Shown here: piece after piece, positions 5,966 to 14,076 of the stretch
Layout of the letters: each line of letters opens with the position of its first letter
How positions within the stretch are numbered: position 1 is the stretch's first letter
NCBI GenBank assembly: GCA_023230565.1
Contig: JALNXD010000062.1
Span: 1 to 14,541, forward strand
Direction: 5' to 3'
Source of the DNA: Syntrophales bacterium
GTDB taxonomy: Bacteria; Desulfobacterota; Syntrophia; Syntrophales; UBA2210
Length of the DNA stretch: 14,541 nucleotides
Notes under the pieces: generated by a model
Told to the model about the DNA's origin: nothing
What the model saw: the letters and a program-made list of their open reading frames with translations, nothing else
The model's database searches: none
Program-made: the position numbers and the translations under genes

Positions 5966-7117
5966 TTAACTGTTCTTACGCACCCGTGCATTGACTATTA
6001 TATCTCCCCCGCTTCTTCTCACATTATCTATATCGAGCGAAACTGCATTCTCAATCTTGTCAATACCCAGATTTCCTATGGATTCTATTCCGTGCCCGAG
6101 AATGCGGGGTGCTGTCACAATAAAAAGACGATCTACCAAACCGCTTTTGAGAAAAGATGTTATCATGCCGGAGCCTCCTTCCACAAGCACCGAGGAAATT
6201 CCCCTTGAACCTAATTCGAAAAGGAGCTGTTTCAGATCCAGGCCCATTTCGTTTATTTCTTTTTGAATATCGAGTATTTCTATTCCTTGCTTATTCAGGA
6301 TTTCCCTTTTGGAGTGAAGCGAATCGGGTGAGGCTATCAGTATTGTTCGCGCGAGATGTTGATTGGAAAGAACCTGGGCTGAAGCGTCTATTCGAAGGTG
6401 CGGATCCACTACAAGACGCAGAGGATTTCTGCCTTGCACGAGGCGCACAGTCAGCTCAGGGTCATCATGGTATACCGTACCTATGCCCACCAATACCCCA
6501 TCATGCAGGCTCCGAAGGCGGTGTGCAAATCTTCGAGATGCATATGAGCTTATCCACTTTGATTCACCACCGGCAGATGCAATTCTCCCGTCGATTGTCT
6601 GAGCGAACTTGATTGTGACGAAGGGCCTCTTCCTCTCCATAAAAGTAAAGAATTTTTCATTCAATCTTCGGCATTCAGCTTCCAGAATTCCCACTTCAGT
6701 TTTTATCCCTGCGGCTTTAAGAGCGGCGAGTCCCTGCCCCGCCACAAGAGGGTTCGGATCCAGCACACCTATAATCACACGGGCCGGTTTTATTGCAATT
6801 ATTCGCTCTACGCAGGGAGGTGTTTTTCCATAATGGCTGCACGGCTCAAGAGAGATATATATATCAGTGCCATCCAGAGGTTCGGTCGAGCTTGAAATTG
6901 CATTTACTTCGGCATGATTCCCGCCGTACAATTTGTGGTAACCCTCACCAATCACTTTACCATTCTTTACAATTACCGCACCGACCATCGGGTTTGGACT
7001 GACTTTCCCTTCCCCTTTACGAGCAAGAACAAGCGCTCTTTTCATATAAATAATATCATCTGTCATAGTCTCATTGACACTGTCAGGCAATGTGGGATTT
7101 TTAATCTTGTATGGCAT
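5966..7117 (-). CDS. ribD: Bifunctional riboflavin biosynthesis deaminase/reductase RibD
   Basis: It catalyses two steps of riboflavin synthesis: deamination of the diaminopyrimidine product of GTP cyclohydrolase II, then NADPH-dependent reduction of the ribosyl side chain. The N-terminal deaminase domain (about 24-160) has the zinc site H68-A-E70 and PCSHYGKTPPC (C93 and C102), with SPNPMVGAVIVKNG before it. The C-terminal reductase domain (about 165-380) starts FVTIKFAQTIDGRIA and has VLVEGGSGMITSFL. The reading frame begins at 7117 (383 aa), but the family-like start MTDDIIYMKRALVLA begins at an ATG at 7066; neither start has a good ribosome binding site, so the first 17 residues are doubtful. 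No FMN riboswitch motif was seen upstream. No other rib gene is nearby. Confidence 0.95.
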   Translation of the reverse strand: MPYKIKNPTLPDSVNETMTDDIIYMKRALVLARKGEGKVSPNPMVGAVIVKNGKVIGEGYHKLYGGNHAEVNAISSSTEPLDGTDIYISLEPCSHYGKTPPCVERIIAIKPARVIIGVLDPNPLVAGQGLAALKAAGIKTEVGILEAECRRLNEKFFTFMERKRPFVTIKFAQTIDGRIASAGGESKWISSYASRRFAHRLRSLHDGVLVGIGTVYHDDPELTVRLVQGRNPLRLVVDPHLRIDASAQVLSNQHLARTILIASPDSLHSKREILNKQGIEILDIQKEINEMGLDLKQLLFELGSRGISSVLVEGGSGMITSFLKSGLVDRLFIVTAPRILGHGIESIGNLGIDKIENAVSLDIDNVRRSGGDIIVNARVRKNS

Positions 7118-7214
7118 TCTGCAATCACATTTATTTACAAATTATTGCTCATCCTCTGCTTCTCGACAAAAAAACCGGCTTCTTCAATTCGATTTAAAGC
7201 AAACGGCCTCATCT

Positions 7215-8618
7215 TTATCGCTTAAGATACTCATCTATTGCTTTCGCTGCTTTTTTTGCCGCACCCATTGCCAGGATTACAGTCGCAGAACCAGTCACAA
7301 TATCACCGCCTGCATACACTCCCTTGCGGCTTGTTTCCCCTGTTTCGTCTCTTGTAGCTATATATCCCCATCGGTTAGTGTCAAGACCCGGTGTAGTGGC
7401 CGGAACAACAGGATTTGCCATTGTTCCTATCGCCACAACCACCATATCGACATCGATAATGAATTCCGATCCGGGGACCGGCACCGGACGCCGCCTCCCT
7501 GAATCATCCGGTTCGCCTAATTCCATCTGAATGCAACGCATTTGGCGAACCCAACCCTTATCATCACCTATGTACTCGATTGGGGCAGTGAGATATTTAA
7601 ATTTTACCCCTTCCTCTTTGGCATGATGGATTTCCTCTCCCCGAGCAGGCATTTCAGCTTCCGTTCTTCGGTACACAATATATGCGTTATTCGCACCAAG
7701 CCGCAGGGCTGTTCTGACTGAATCCATGGCCACATTACCGCCTCCGAGAACAGCAACCTCTTTCCCGAGGGCAATTGGGGTATCATATTCAGGAAATCTG
7801 TACGCCTTCATAAGATTGGAGCGGGTCAAATATTCGTTTGCAGAATAAATTCCTCCCAGGTTTTCTCCGGGTATATCCATGAAAACGGGGGCCCCTGCGC
7901 CGACACCGAGAAAGACCGCATTGAAGCCTTCTTCAAAAAGATCGTCAACCGTTTTTCCTCTTCCTATCACCACATTTGTCCGTATCTCGACACCAAGTCT
8001 CACTAAGTACTCGACCTCAGCATCAACAATCGCTTTAGGCAGTCTGAATTCGGGAATTCCATAAATTAAAACGCCTCCCGCTTTGTGAAGGCCTTCAAAT
8101 ATTGTCACTTTATGCCCTTTTTTAACCAGATCACCTGCAATAGTAAGACCGGCCGGTCCCGCGCCGACTACTGCAACTTTTTTTCCTGTATTTTCAGAAA
8201 TTTCAGGTATCTTTATATCGCCCGCATTTCTTTCATAATCAGCTGCAAAGCGCTCAAGCCTGCCAATAGCTACGGGATCCTGCTTTTTGCCCAGGATGCA
8301 GTATTTTTCACATTGTGCTTCCTGCGGACACACACGGCCGCACACAGCAGGAAGGCTGTTTGTCTCTTTTATCGCCCGGGCAGCGTCCATATATTTTTCT
8401 TCAGAAATGAGCTTTATAAATCCGGGGATATCTACATCCACAGGACATCCGGAAACACATAGCGGTTTTTTACAATGAAGACATCGGGATGCTTCTATGA
8501 TAGCCTGCTCTTCTGTAAAACCGAGCGGAACTTCCTCAAAATTCGACCGGCGAACCAACGGATCCTGTTCGGGCATGATCTGGCGCGATTTTATTTCTCT
8601 TTTTTTCTTATTTTCCAT
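7215..8618 (-). CDS. nfnB: NADH-dependent reduced ferredoxin:NADP+ oxidoreductase, large subunit NfnB
   Basis: A 467-residue iron-sulfur flavoprotein related to the glutamate synthase small subunit. The N-terminal domain carries cysteines for two [4Fe-4S] clusters (C46, C49, C54, C58 and C93, C97, C103, C107). An FAD-binding VGAGPAG (151-157) and an NADP(H)-binding LGGGNVAMDS (291-300) follow, and AGGDIVTGSATVILAMGAA (436-454) closes the FAD site. With NfnA it forms the cytosolic bifurcating transhydrogenase that uses reduced ferredoxin and NADH to make NADPH, or runs in reverse. The frame is open 45 codons further upstream, but that part overlaps nfnA; the ATG at 8618 has AGGTG upstream. The 11-bp overlap with nfnA supports coupled translation, and the pair argues against a GltD role. 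Confidence 0.93.
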   Translation of the reverse strand: MENKKKREIKSRQIMPEQDPLVRRSNFEEVPLGFTEEQAIIEASRCLHCKKPLCVSGCPVDVDIPGFIKLISEEKYMDAARAIKETNSLPAVCGRVCPQEAQCEKYCILGKKQDPVAIGRLERFAADYERNAGDIKIPEISENTGKKVAVVGAGPAGLTIAGDLVKKGHKVTIFEGLHKAGGVLIYGIPEFRLPKAIVDAEVEYLVRLGVEIRTNVVIGRGKTVDDLFEEGFNAVFLGVGAGAPVFMDIPGENLGGIYSANEYLTRSNLMKAYRFPEYDTPIALGKEVAVLGGGNVAMDSVRTALRLGANNAYIVYRRTEAEMPARGEEIHHAKEEGVKFKYLTAPIEYIGDDKGWVRQMRCIQMELGEPDDSGRRRPVPVPGSEFIIDVDMVVVAIGTMANPVVPATTPGLDTNRWGYIATRDETGETSRKGVYAGGDIVTGSATVILAMGAAKKAAKAIDEYLKR

Positions 8619-9444
8619 TGCATCTGCACCTGTATGATTCAACTGCCTCTTTCTCCTGAAAGTAGTACATGCGAAGGCGATCCGTAAGTAAATCAAAGTC
8701 AACTTGATGACCATCAAATTCAGGCCCATCAACGCAGGCAAGCTTTGTTTCACCCCCTACTGCAACTCTGCAGGCGCCGCACATGCCTGTTGCATCTACC
8801 ATTATCGGATTGAGGCTTACTATGGTTTTTATATCGAAAGGTCGTGTCACAGTGCAGATGACGCGCATCATAGGGACGGGACCTATAGCAAAAACCCTGT
8901 CGATCCTTTCGCCTTCATCAATTAAAGACTGGAGAACCTGACTCACAAAACCGTGAAATCCGTAACTTCCGTCATCCGTCGCCACGAGAAGCCGATTGCT
9001 TGCAGCTCTCATTTCGCTTTCCAATATCAGGATATCTTTTGTTCTCGCTCCTATAATCGAAGTTACCTCATTGCCTGCATCTTTGAGTGCCCTTGCAATG
9101 GGATAAATAACACCTATTCCGACACCTCCTCCAACACATACAACATTCCCGAAATTCTCAATCTCTGTCGGCTTCCCAAGAGGACCCAGTACGCTGAACA
9201 GACAATCACCTTTTTTCATGTCAGCCAGGCATGTCGTTGTTTTTCCCACAACCTGGAAAATAATTGTGATTGTGCCTTTCTTTACATCTGAATCTACTAT
9301 GGTAAGCGGAATTCGCTCCCCCCTTTCATCTGTCATAAGCACCACGAATTGCCCTGCTTTTCTTTTATCAGCAATATCAGGCGCATGGATCTCCATTTGT
9401 ACAATCTGATGAGAGAGCCAGAATGCTTCTTTTATTTCATTCAC
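8608..9444 (-). CDS. nfnA: NADH-dependent reduced ferredoxin:NADP+ oxidoreductase, small subunit NfnA
   Basis: A 278-residue ferredoxin-NADP reductase-like subunit that binds FAD, NAD(H) and one [2Fe-2S] cluster. The FAD site includes RIPLTIVD (44-51), the nucleotide fold VVCVGGGVGIG (101-111), and the C-terminal cluster motif is D217-A-T-G-M-C222-G-A-C225 with C237 in LACVDGPEFDG. Three cysteines plus one aspartate as cluster ligands is the known and unusual arrangement of NfnA, and all four are present here. The start is GTG at 9444 with GGGG about 10 nt upstream. It overlaps nfnB by 11 bp. The 184-bp gap upstream contains a hairpin at its far end, so nfnAB is probably a separate transcription unit from the Hdr-Flx genes, although read-through is possible. 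Confidence 0.93.
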   Translation of the reverse strand: MNEIKEAFWLSHQIVQMEIHAPDIADKRKAGQFVVLMTDERGERIPLTIVDSDVKKGTITIIFQVVGKTTTCLADMKKGDCLFSVLGPLGKPTEIENFGNVVCVGGGVGIGVIYPIARALKDAGNEVTSIIGARTKDILILESEMRAASNRLLVATDDGSYGFHGFVSQVLQSLIDEGERIDRVFAIGPVPMMRVICTVTRPFDIKTIVSLNPIMVDATGMCGACRVAVGGETKLACVDGPEFDGHQVDFDLLTDRLRMYYFQEKEAVESYRCRCNGK

Positions 9445-9590
9445 TGTATCTTTTCCCCTTTCATATCATGCGATAGTCTAGAGATTATCCCGTATTGAAT
9501 ATTTCACTTATATTCATATAAACACTGTCACAGGTTTGGCATGCAAGGCGGGTTTGACAAAAATGAAACCGGAGAGAAGCAGAAACACAT

Positions 9591-9611
9591 AGGCGGGTAA
9601 TAAACCCGCCT
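9591..9611 (-). terminator. GC-rich hairpin after the Hdr-Flx genes
   Basis: AGGCGGGT (9591-9598) pairs perfectly with ACCCGCCT (9604-9611) around a 5-nt loop. It lies 17 bp downstream of the flxA stop codon and about 150 bp before nfnA. On the minus strand no T-tract follows, so it may be a partial terminator, a pausing site or a transcript-stabilising 3' end. A second GGCGGGT at about 9548-9554 could compete for pairing. The rest of the 9445-9628 gap has no gene, and I saw no strong promoter for nfnA in it. Confidence 0.5.
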
Positions 9612-9628
9612 TTAATAAATGTTATTTT

Positions 9629-10471
9629 TTAATATTCTTTCGTTAATTGATCCAGTTCAGCCAACGAAAAGACGGGTCCGTCCTTACACACATACTTGCT
9701 TCCCACATTACAGCGCCCGCATTTTCCTATTCCGCATTTCATTCTCATTTCGAGTGAAGTATAGATATTTTCTTTCGAAAAGCCCAGATTAAAAAATTCG
9801 GGAAGCGTGAACCTGATCATTACAGGAGGACCGCAAATTACCGCTACCGCATTTTCCGAACTCGGCGCCACGTCCTTGCAGACTGCCGGCACAAATCCTT
9901 CTCTTCCCTTCCAGGTTGCATCTCCTTTATCGACAGTTACATTCAGATTGATATCATCCCGCTTTTCCCACAGGGCGAGTTCTTCTTTATAAATAAGCAA
10001 TCCAGGCTCTCTGGCGCCGTACACTACCGTAATATTTCCAAACTTGGAACGGTTCTCCTCATAAAGCATATAGTGTATAAGCGATCGAAGTGTCGTAAAC
10101 GCGAATCCGCCTCCTACGACCACGATATTTTTACCTTCGAGGTATTCGATGGGCCAGGTATTCCCCAAGGGACCCCGAACACCCATTCTCGTCCCTTCCT
10201 CTATACTGTGAAGTTCAGATGTCACCACACCTGCCTTCTGAACCGTAAATTCAATATACCCCTGCTGGGTAGGCGATGATGCGATTCCTATCGGTGATTC
10301 ACCTTTACCAAAAATAGACAGTTCTGCAAACTGCCCTGGCAGATACTTGAACTGCTCTTCATCCTCCTTATTCACAAAGGTCAAACGAAAGGTCTTGATG
10401 TCTTTCGTTGTAACTTCCGTAACAATCTTTGCTACATCAACCGGTATGGGCACATAGGGATTTCTTTGCAT
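9629..10471 (-). CDS. flxA: FAD/NAD(P)H-binding oxidoreductase with [2Fe-2S] cluster, FlxA-type
   Basis: A 280-residue relative of the gamma subunit of sulfhydrogenase and of AsrB. It has an FAD domain (about 1-108, with PLGNTWP at 101-107), a nucleotide-binding domain starting IVVVGGGFAFTTLRS (116-130), ICGPPVMIRF (212-221), and C-terminal cysteines C246, C251, C254 and C262 for a [2Fe-2S] cluster. In Flx-Hdr systems this subunit oxidises NADH and passes electrons through ferredoxin-like subunits and the MvhD-like protein to HdrABC. The frame begins with GTG at 10483, but the ATG at 10471 has GGAG exactly 6 nt upstream and is preferred. It follows the dicluster gene by 15 bp. It ends the Hdr-Flx string. 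Confidence 0.85.
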   Translation of the reverse strand: MQRNPYVPIPVDVAKIVTEVTTKDIKTFRLTFVNKEDEEQFKYLPGQFAELSIFGKGESPIGIASSPTQQGYIEFTVQKAGVVTSELHSIEEGTRMGVRGPLGNTWPIEYLEGKNIVVVGGGFAFTTLRSLIHYMLYEENRSKFGNITVVYGAREPGLLIYKEELALWEKRDDINLNVTVDKGDATWKGREGFVPAVCKDVAPSSENAVAVICGPPVMIRFTLPEFFNLGFSKENIYTSLEMRMKCGIGKCGRCNVGSKYVCKDGPVFSLAELDQLTKEY

Positions 10472-10486
10472 TATGATCTCCACATA

Positions 10487-11512
10487 CTATAGTTTCGAAA
10501 TATCCTGAACGATTTTTCGTATATCGATATTGACAGGACAATACATCACGCATCGCCCGCATCCGACACAGGCAATTGCATCAAAGTTGTCGACAAAATA
10601 TTTAAATTTGTGCATAAGCCGTTGCCGCCATCGTTCCTTCTGCGAAGGCCGCGGATTGTGTCCCGACGTCTCCATGGTAAAAAGCCAGTACATGCAGGAA
10701 TCCCATGATCTGATCCTTTTTCCTTCTTCTTTTTTTATTTCATCTGTAATATCGAAGCAATGGCAGGTCGGGCACAGATAGGTACAGGTTCCGCATGCGA
10801 GGCAGCTCTGGTGAATAGTGTCCCAGAAGGGGTGTTCGAAATTTTCATCAAGCCATGGTTTAATGGACCGTCCAGGGACTTTTGACTTAATTTTATCCGC
10901 CGCTTCACCGGAAAGGGCTTCTTTTTTCGACATTGACGCTTCATCCGCCTTCGGAAGCTCTCCCAACCTTACAAGAAGCGACTCACCCTTTGGTGTCAGA
11001 AATTCCGCCAGGAACTCATCGCCTAAATCGACAAGCGAAATATCGATGCCTTCCGTGGAAAACGGATGTCCGTCTACGGAAGTACAGAAGCACGTCGTAT
11101 AGGGAGGTTCCACACAGGCAAAGGAAACAATAGTAGTTTTTTCACGTCGCTCCGCATAGTAGGGATCCCGGTATTTCGAATCGTTGAATACGTTGTCAAG
11201 GAGGACAAAGCTCCGGGCATCACAGGGCCGCACGCCAAAAAGAACCGCCTCTTGCATTTCTTCGGGAACGTCCGTTAACTCCTCCCCCCGCTCGCCCTTC
11301 AGATAGCGCATCATTGTCTCCGTTTGGGGGAAGAAAAAGTTTTTTGGAGCATTTTTGGCGTTATCAAACTCTATCAGCGGCTCCATCCCTTTTTCCAGGA
11401 CCTTGAAGAGTACATTATCCTCCTCCTGTACCGGCGCATAGACCAGCATATCCTCGGATAATTTTTTTACGATACCGGCCAGGTTTTCTTTTTTTATTAT
11501 TCTCGTTTCCAT
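10487..11512 (-). CDS. 4Fe-4S dicluster protein, sulfhydrogenase-beta/AsrA-like (Flx iron-sulfur subunit)
   Basis: A 341-residue cytosolic electron-transfer protein. The N-terminal domain carries FGVRPCDARSFVLLD (92-106) and CVEPPYTTCFC (133-143), typical of hydrogenase-beta/AsrA-like proteins. The C-terminal ferredoxin-like part has two [4Fe-4S] motifs, C237-C240-C243-C247 and C315-C318-C321-C325. Further cysteines (C250, C252, C273) lie between them. Always paired with a FlxA-like flavoprotein in sulfhydrogenases and anaerobic sulfite reductases, it probably carries electrons from FlxA to the Hdr part. The start at 11512 has GGGAAG just upstream. It is probably the protein called FlxB or FlxC in sulfate reducers; I am not sure which letter applies. 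Confidence 0.82.
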   Translation of the reverse strand: METRIIKKENLAGIVKKLSEDMLVYAPVQEEDNVLFKVLEKGMEPLIEFDNAKNAPKNFFFPQTETMMRYLKGERGEELTDVPEEMQEAVLFGVRPCDARSFVLLDNVFNDSKYRDPYYAERREKTTIVSFACVEPPYTTCFCTSVDGHPFSTEGIDISLVDLGDEFLAEFLTPKGESLLVRLGELPKADEASMSKKEALSGEAADKIKSKVPGRSIKPWLDENFEHPFWDTIHQSCLACGTCTYLCPTCHCFDITDEIKKEEGKRIRSWDSCMYWLFTMETSGHNPRPSQKERWRQRLMHKFKYFVDNFDAIACVGCGRCVMYCPVNIDIRKIVQDISKL

Positions 11513-11548
11513 ATCTTCCCTTAATGAACTGATGATTTTATGTTAATC

Positions 11549-11587
11549 ATTATGGAAAACAGTAGATCTTCAAATTTCTACCATAAT
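11549..11587 (-). other. Intergenic stem-loop between hdrB and the dicluster gene
   Basis: On the minus strand ATTATG (11582-11587) pairs with CATAAT (11549-11554), and GTAGA (11577-11581) pairs with TCTAC (11562-11566), leaving a 10-nt loop and a one-sided bulge of 7 nt. It begins at the hdrB stop codon and fills part of a 74-bp gap, the longest gap within the Hdr-Flx string. It is AT-rich and has no U-tract; it could mark mRNA processing or be chance. Confidence 0.25.
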
Positions 11588-12435
11588 TATAAAAGGCTCA
11601 GTGATTTTAACAGCGGCCTCGGATCGACATTGTGGATCTTGAACCATGAATCCGGGCCTTCCAAACCCAATGCAAGCGCAATAATTTCAGTGAAGTAGAA
11701 TGCTGGTAGCCGCACGTTTTCACTCGCCCGGGTATCCAGATTTGCGAAACATACCGGACATGCCGTCACCAGGCAATTGGCACCTGCTTCTCTCGCCATA
11801 GTCATAAGCTTATCGACAAGCCGTACCACTACTTCCGTCTTCCCCAGTGTCAAACTGCCGCCGCAGCAATCCGTTTTACATGACCAGTTGCGAGGCTCGG
11901 CTCCGAGACCGGCCATAATTTTATCCAGCATGTAGGGATTTTCGTAATTCTCAAACTCGCATACCTCGGGCGGCCTCAAAAGAAGACATCCGTAGTAGGC
12001 AACCGGCTTGAGCCCTGTAAGTTTCTTTTTTACTTTCCCGCTCAACGTATCAATGCCGACATCATTATAGAGAATATCAATGGGATTTCTGATAGCGACA
12101 CTATCGGAAAAGGTCCCACCCACCATATCTTCCACTTCCTTTTTCAGCACCTCATCTTCTCTCATATGATGCTGTGCCATTTTGAAGCGATTAAAACATG
12201 CAGCGCAGGGGACCATCACATCTTTCTTGTCCTTTTCTGCGGCAATGATATTCCTCGCGGGAAGGGCAACGGATAATTTGTAATTTGTCATATGAGCCGA
12301 TGATGCGCCGCAACATGACCAGTCATCAACTTCCTGCAATTCAATATCCAGAGCCTTGCTGACCGCTTTTACAGACAGGTCGTATTCCTTCCCTGTCGCG
12401 TGAAGAGAACATCCCGGATAATATGAAACTTTCAA
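11587..12435 (-). CDS. hdrB: Heterodisulfide reductase subunit B-like protein
   Basis: A 282-residue protein with two CCG domains. The ligand pattern for two noncubane [4Fe-4S] clusters is complete: C9, C41, C42, C77, C80 in the first and C150, C190, C191, C226, C229 in the second. In methanogens HdrB reduces the CoM-S-S-CoB heterodisulfide at these clusters. Bacteria lack that substrate, so a different disulfide or a small partner protein must be used; it is unknown here. The start codon is TTG at 12435, 6 nt after a strong GGAGG; the conserved start KVSYYPGCS follows at once, so no later start is possible. It lies 47 bp after hdrC in the same direction. Confidence 0.92.
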   Translation of the reverse strand: MKVSYYPGCSLHATGKEYDLSVKAVSKALDIELQEVDDWSCCGASSAHMTNYKLSVALPARNIIAAEKDKKDVMVPCAACFNRFKMAQHHMREDEVLKKEVEDMVGGTFSDSVAIRNPIDILYNDVGIDTLSGKVKKKLTGLKPVAYYGCLLLRPPEVCEFENYENPYMLDKIMAGLGAEPRNWSCKTDCCGGSLTLGKTEVVVRLVDKLMTMAREAGANCLVTACPVCFANLDTRASENVRLPAFYFTEIIALALGLEGPDSWFKIHNVDPRPLLKSLSLL

Positions 12436-12482
12436 CTACCGCCTCCTTAAAAATAGCCCTCACGGCAATTATAGCATTCCAG

Positions 12483-13007
12483 CTACTTGCTTGTTGACTT
12501 AAAGATTTGTCGTACCGATTTCATGTCTTTTGTTCTGGGCGAAAATAGCTTGATTTTCCCCTTCATGAACATATTCATTCCCATGGCCATATCGGAGAAG
12601 TAATCGCCCGATTTTAACTTGTAATTTACAATCATCATTGGTTCATTGATACGTCCACCAGACTTGATGCTTGCAAGAAAGGCCTCGTGAAACTTACGTA
12701 TATTTTTTTCTTTGGGCTCTATCTTCTCTTCTATCGCCGTCTCTCGAAGGACATCCATCATGCGGGCGATATCCACATTATTCGGGCATCGAGTCACACA
12801 TGTTTCGCAGGAAGCACAAAGCCATATTGTTGAGCTGTTCAGCACCTTGTCCTTCATTCCCATCTGAATCATCTTTATTACCTTGTTAGGGTTGTACTCC
12901 ATGGCAAAAGCCAGTGGACAGCCCGCCGTACATTTGCGGCAATGGTAACATGCCTGGATGGGAACACCGCCTATTTTTTCGTTTACATCTTCTAAAAAGG
13001 TACTCAT
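12483..13007 (-). CDS. hdrC: Heterodisulfide reductase subunit C-like protein
   Basis: A 174-residue iron-sulfur protein with two ferredoxin-type [4Fe-4S] motifs, C20-YH-C23-RK-C26-TAG-C30-P and C64-AS-C67-ET-C70-VTR-C74-P. HdrC carries electrons from the HdrA flavoprotein to HdrB. It is soluble; no membrane segment is visible, unlike membrane HdrE-type systems. The frame is open upstream to 13049, but the ATG at 13007 has GGAG 6 nt upstream, gives the family-like start, and avoids overlap with the preceding gene, which stops 19 bp earlier. The methionine-rich segment at about 124-149 is part of the normal C-terminal tail. Confidence 0.92.
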   Translation of the reverse strand: MSTFLEDVNEKIGGVPIQACYHCRKCTAGCPLAFAMEYNPNKVIKMIQMGMKDKVLNSSTIWLCASCETCVTRCPNNVDIARMMDVLRETAIEEKIEPKEKNIRKFHEAFLASIKSGGRINEPMMIVNYKLKSGDYFSDMAMGMNMFMKGKIKLFSPRTKDMKSVRQIFKSTSK

Positions 13008-13026
13008 AGATATCTCCGTGACTCCT

Positions 13027-14037
13027 TTAGGGTTCGAAAATAAAATCATCCTTATCGCCGGTTAATGAATACGCGCTAAGGGGCGGGGGACTATCGAGCG
13101 ATTCTCCTGCCCTGTGTGTAAAAAGTTCGAACCCGTCTTTATCGAGCTTTTTGAGGAATTTTCTCAGATCCACTCCCATGGGGCATACTTCAATACATGA
13201 GCCGCAATCGACACAACGACCAACCTGGTGGAAGATTCTCATAATTTGAAAGACTTGCGTGTCCGTCTGATCGACACCCACGCCCACCCACCTGGGCTGA
13301 TTCTGCTCCACAAAACACTGTTTGCAATAACAGGATGGGCAGGTGTTGCGGCATGCATAACACCGAATACATTTATCCATTTCCTTGGTAAAATAGGCCC
13401 AGCGTTCCTCTTCCGAAAGCGCCTCAAAGGCGTCAACGTCTTCATATTCTTTTTCGGGGTCCATTGGAGGCGCTGCATCCCCAATCATCAAATCTGAAAT
13501 AACAGGGTTGTTGTACCGGCAACTGAGGCAGCTGTCTGAAAGAACTTCTTTTAAAGGAATTTTTATACTTCCCTCGGATGTGACAGCGGTAACCGAATCG
13601 CCCTCGATTGTGCACTCGATAACTTCTTTCCCCTTGACGGCTTTGGACAGCTTTTTCTTTGCAATATAGCCGGTGCAGGGAACACCGATAATCACTACTT
13701 CATCCCTATCATACTGCTTTTCCTGCAAGTGGATGGCGATAGAGCGCGTTGTACACCCCCGTGCGACAATGCCAACAATCTTTTTGGTTCTGTCTTCCGG
13801 CTTGACCCGCATTTGGGATTCCCTATGCCGGTGGATAATGTCGTGAACATATTTCGCCAGATTCACGGAACAAAAGGCATTCCATACAAGCTTGTCCGCT
13901 TCTTCAGGCTCCGTAATGATGCAGGGTGAGGCCTGGAAAGGAAGTGTCCCTTCTTCATACCCTACCAGTGCATCTACTTTCTTTTCAGTAAGCAGTTTCT
14001 TGGCTTCTTCCCGCAGTTTATTTTCTATATTTTCCAC
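13027..14037 (-). CDS. FrhB-like iron-sulfur protein with C-terminal dicluster ferredoxin domain (Flx-type subunit)
   Basis: A 336-residue protein. Residues about 45-190 resemble the F420-hydrogenase beta subunit (FrhB/FdhB) family, with IVARGCTTRSIAIHL (90-104), IIGVPCTGYI (116-125) and SCLSCRYNNPVISDLMIGD (169-187). The C-terminal part has two [4Fe-4S] motifs, C223-C226-C229-C233 and C275-C278-C281-C285, and a cysteine-rich insert with C236, C238 and C241. It sits between the MvhD-like and HdrC genes and so probably relays electrons between the NADH module and HdrA. It may match the second ferredoxin-like subunit of Flx systems. Whether the FrhB-like part binds a flavin cannot be told. The start is GTG at 14037, with GAGG a rather long 11 nt upstream. 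Confidence 0.75.
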   Translation of the reverse strand: MENIENKLREEAKKLLTEKKVDALVGYEEGTLPFQASPCIITEPEEADKLVWNAFCSVNLAKYVHDIIHRHRESQMRVKPEDRTKKIVGIVARGCTTRSIAIHLQEKQYDRDEVVIIGVPCTGYIAKKKLSKAVKGKEVIECTIEGDSVTAVTSEGSIKIPLKEVLSDSCLSCRYNNPVISDLMIGDAAPPMDPEKEYEDVDAFEALSEEERWAYFTKEMDKCIRCYACRNTCPSCYCKQCFVEQNQPRWVGVGVDQTDTQVFQIMRIFHQVGRCVDCGSCIEVCPMGVDLRKFLKKLDKDGFELFTHRAGESLDSPPPLSAYSLTGDKDDFIFEP

Positions 14038-14076
14038 AGTATCTGATTCCTCGCTCCAGTTATTTCATGTCAGGGC

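Noticed and set aside
7135..7212. A 25-codon reading frame starting 2 bp after the nfnB stop codon, in the gap before ribD
   Set aside because: It has no ribosome binding site and no recognisable family pattern, and its length is expected by chance in a 97-bp gap.
7067..7214. FMN riboswitch before ribD
   Set aside because: The conserved RFN sequence blocks are absent and the gap is too short to hold the full element.
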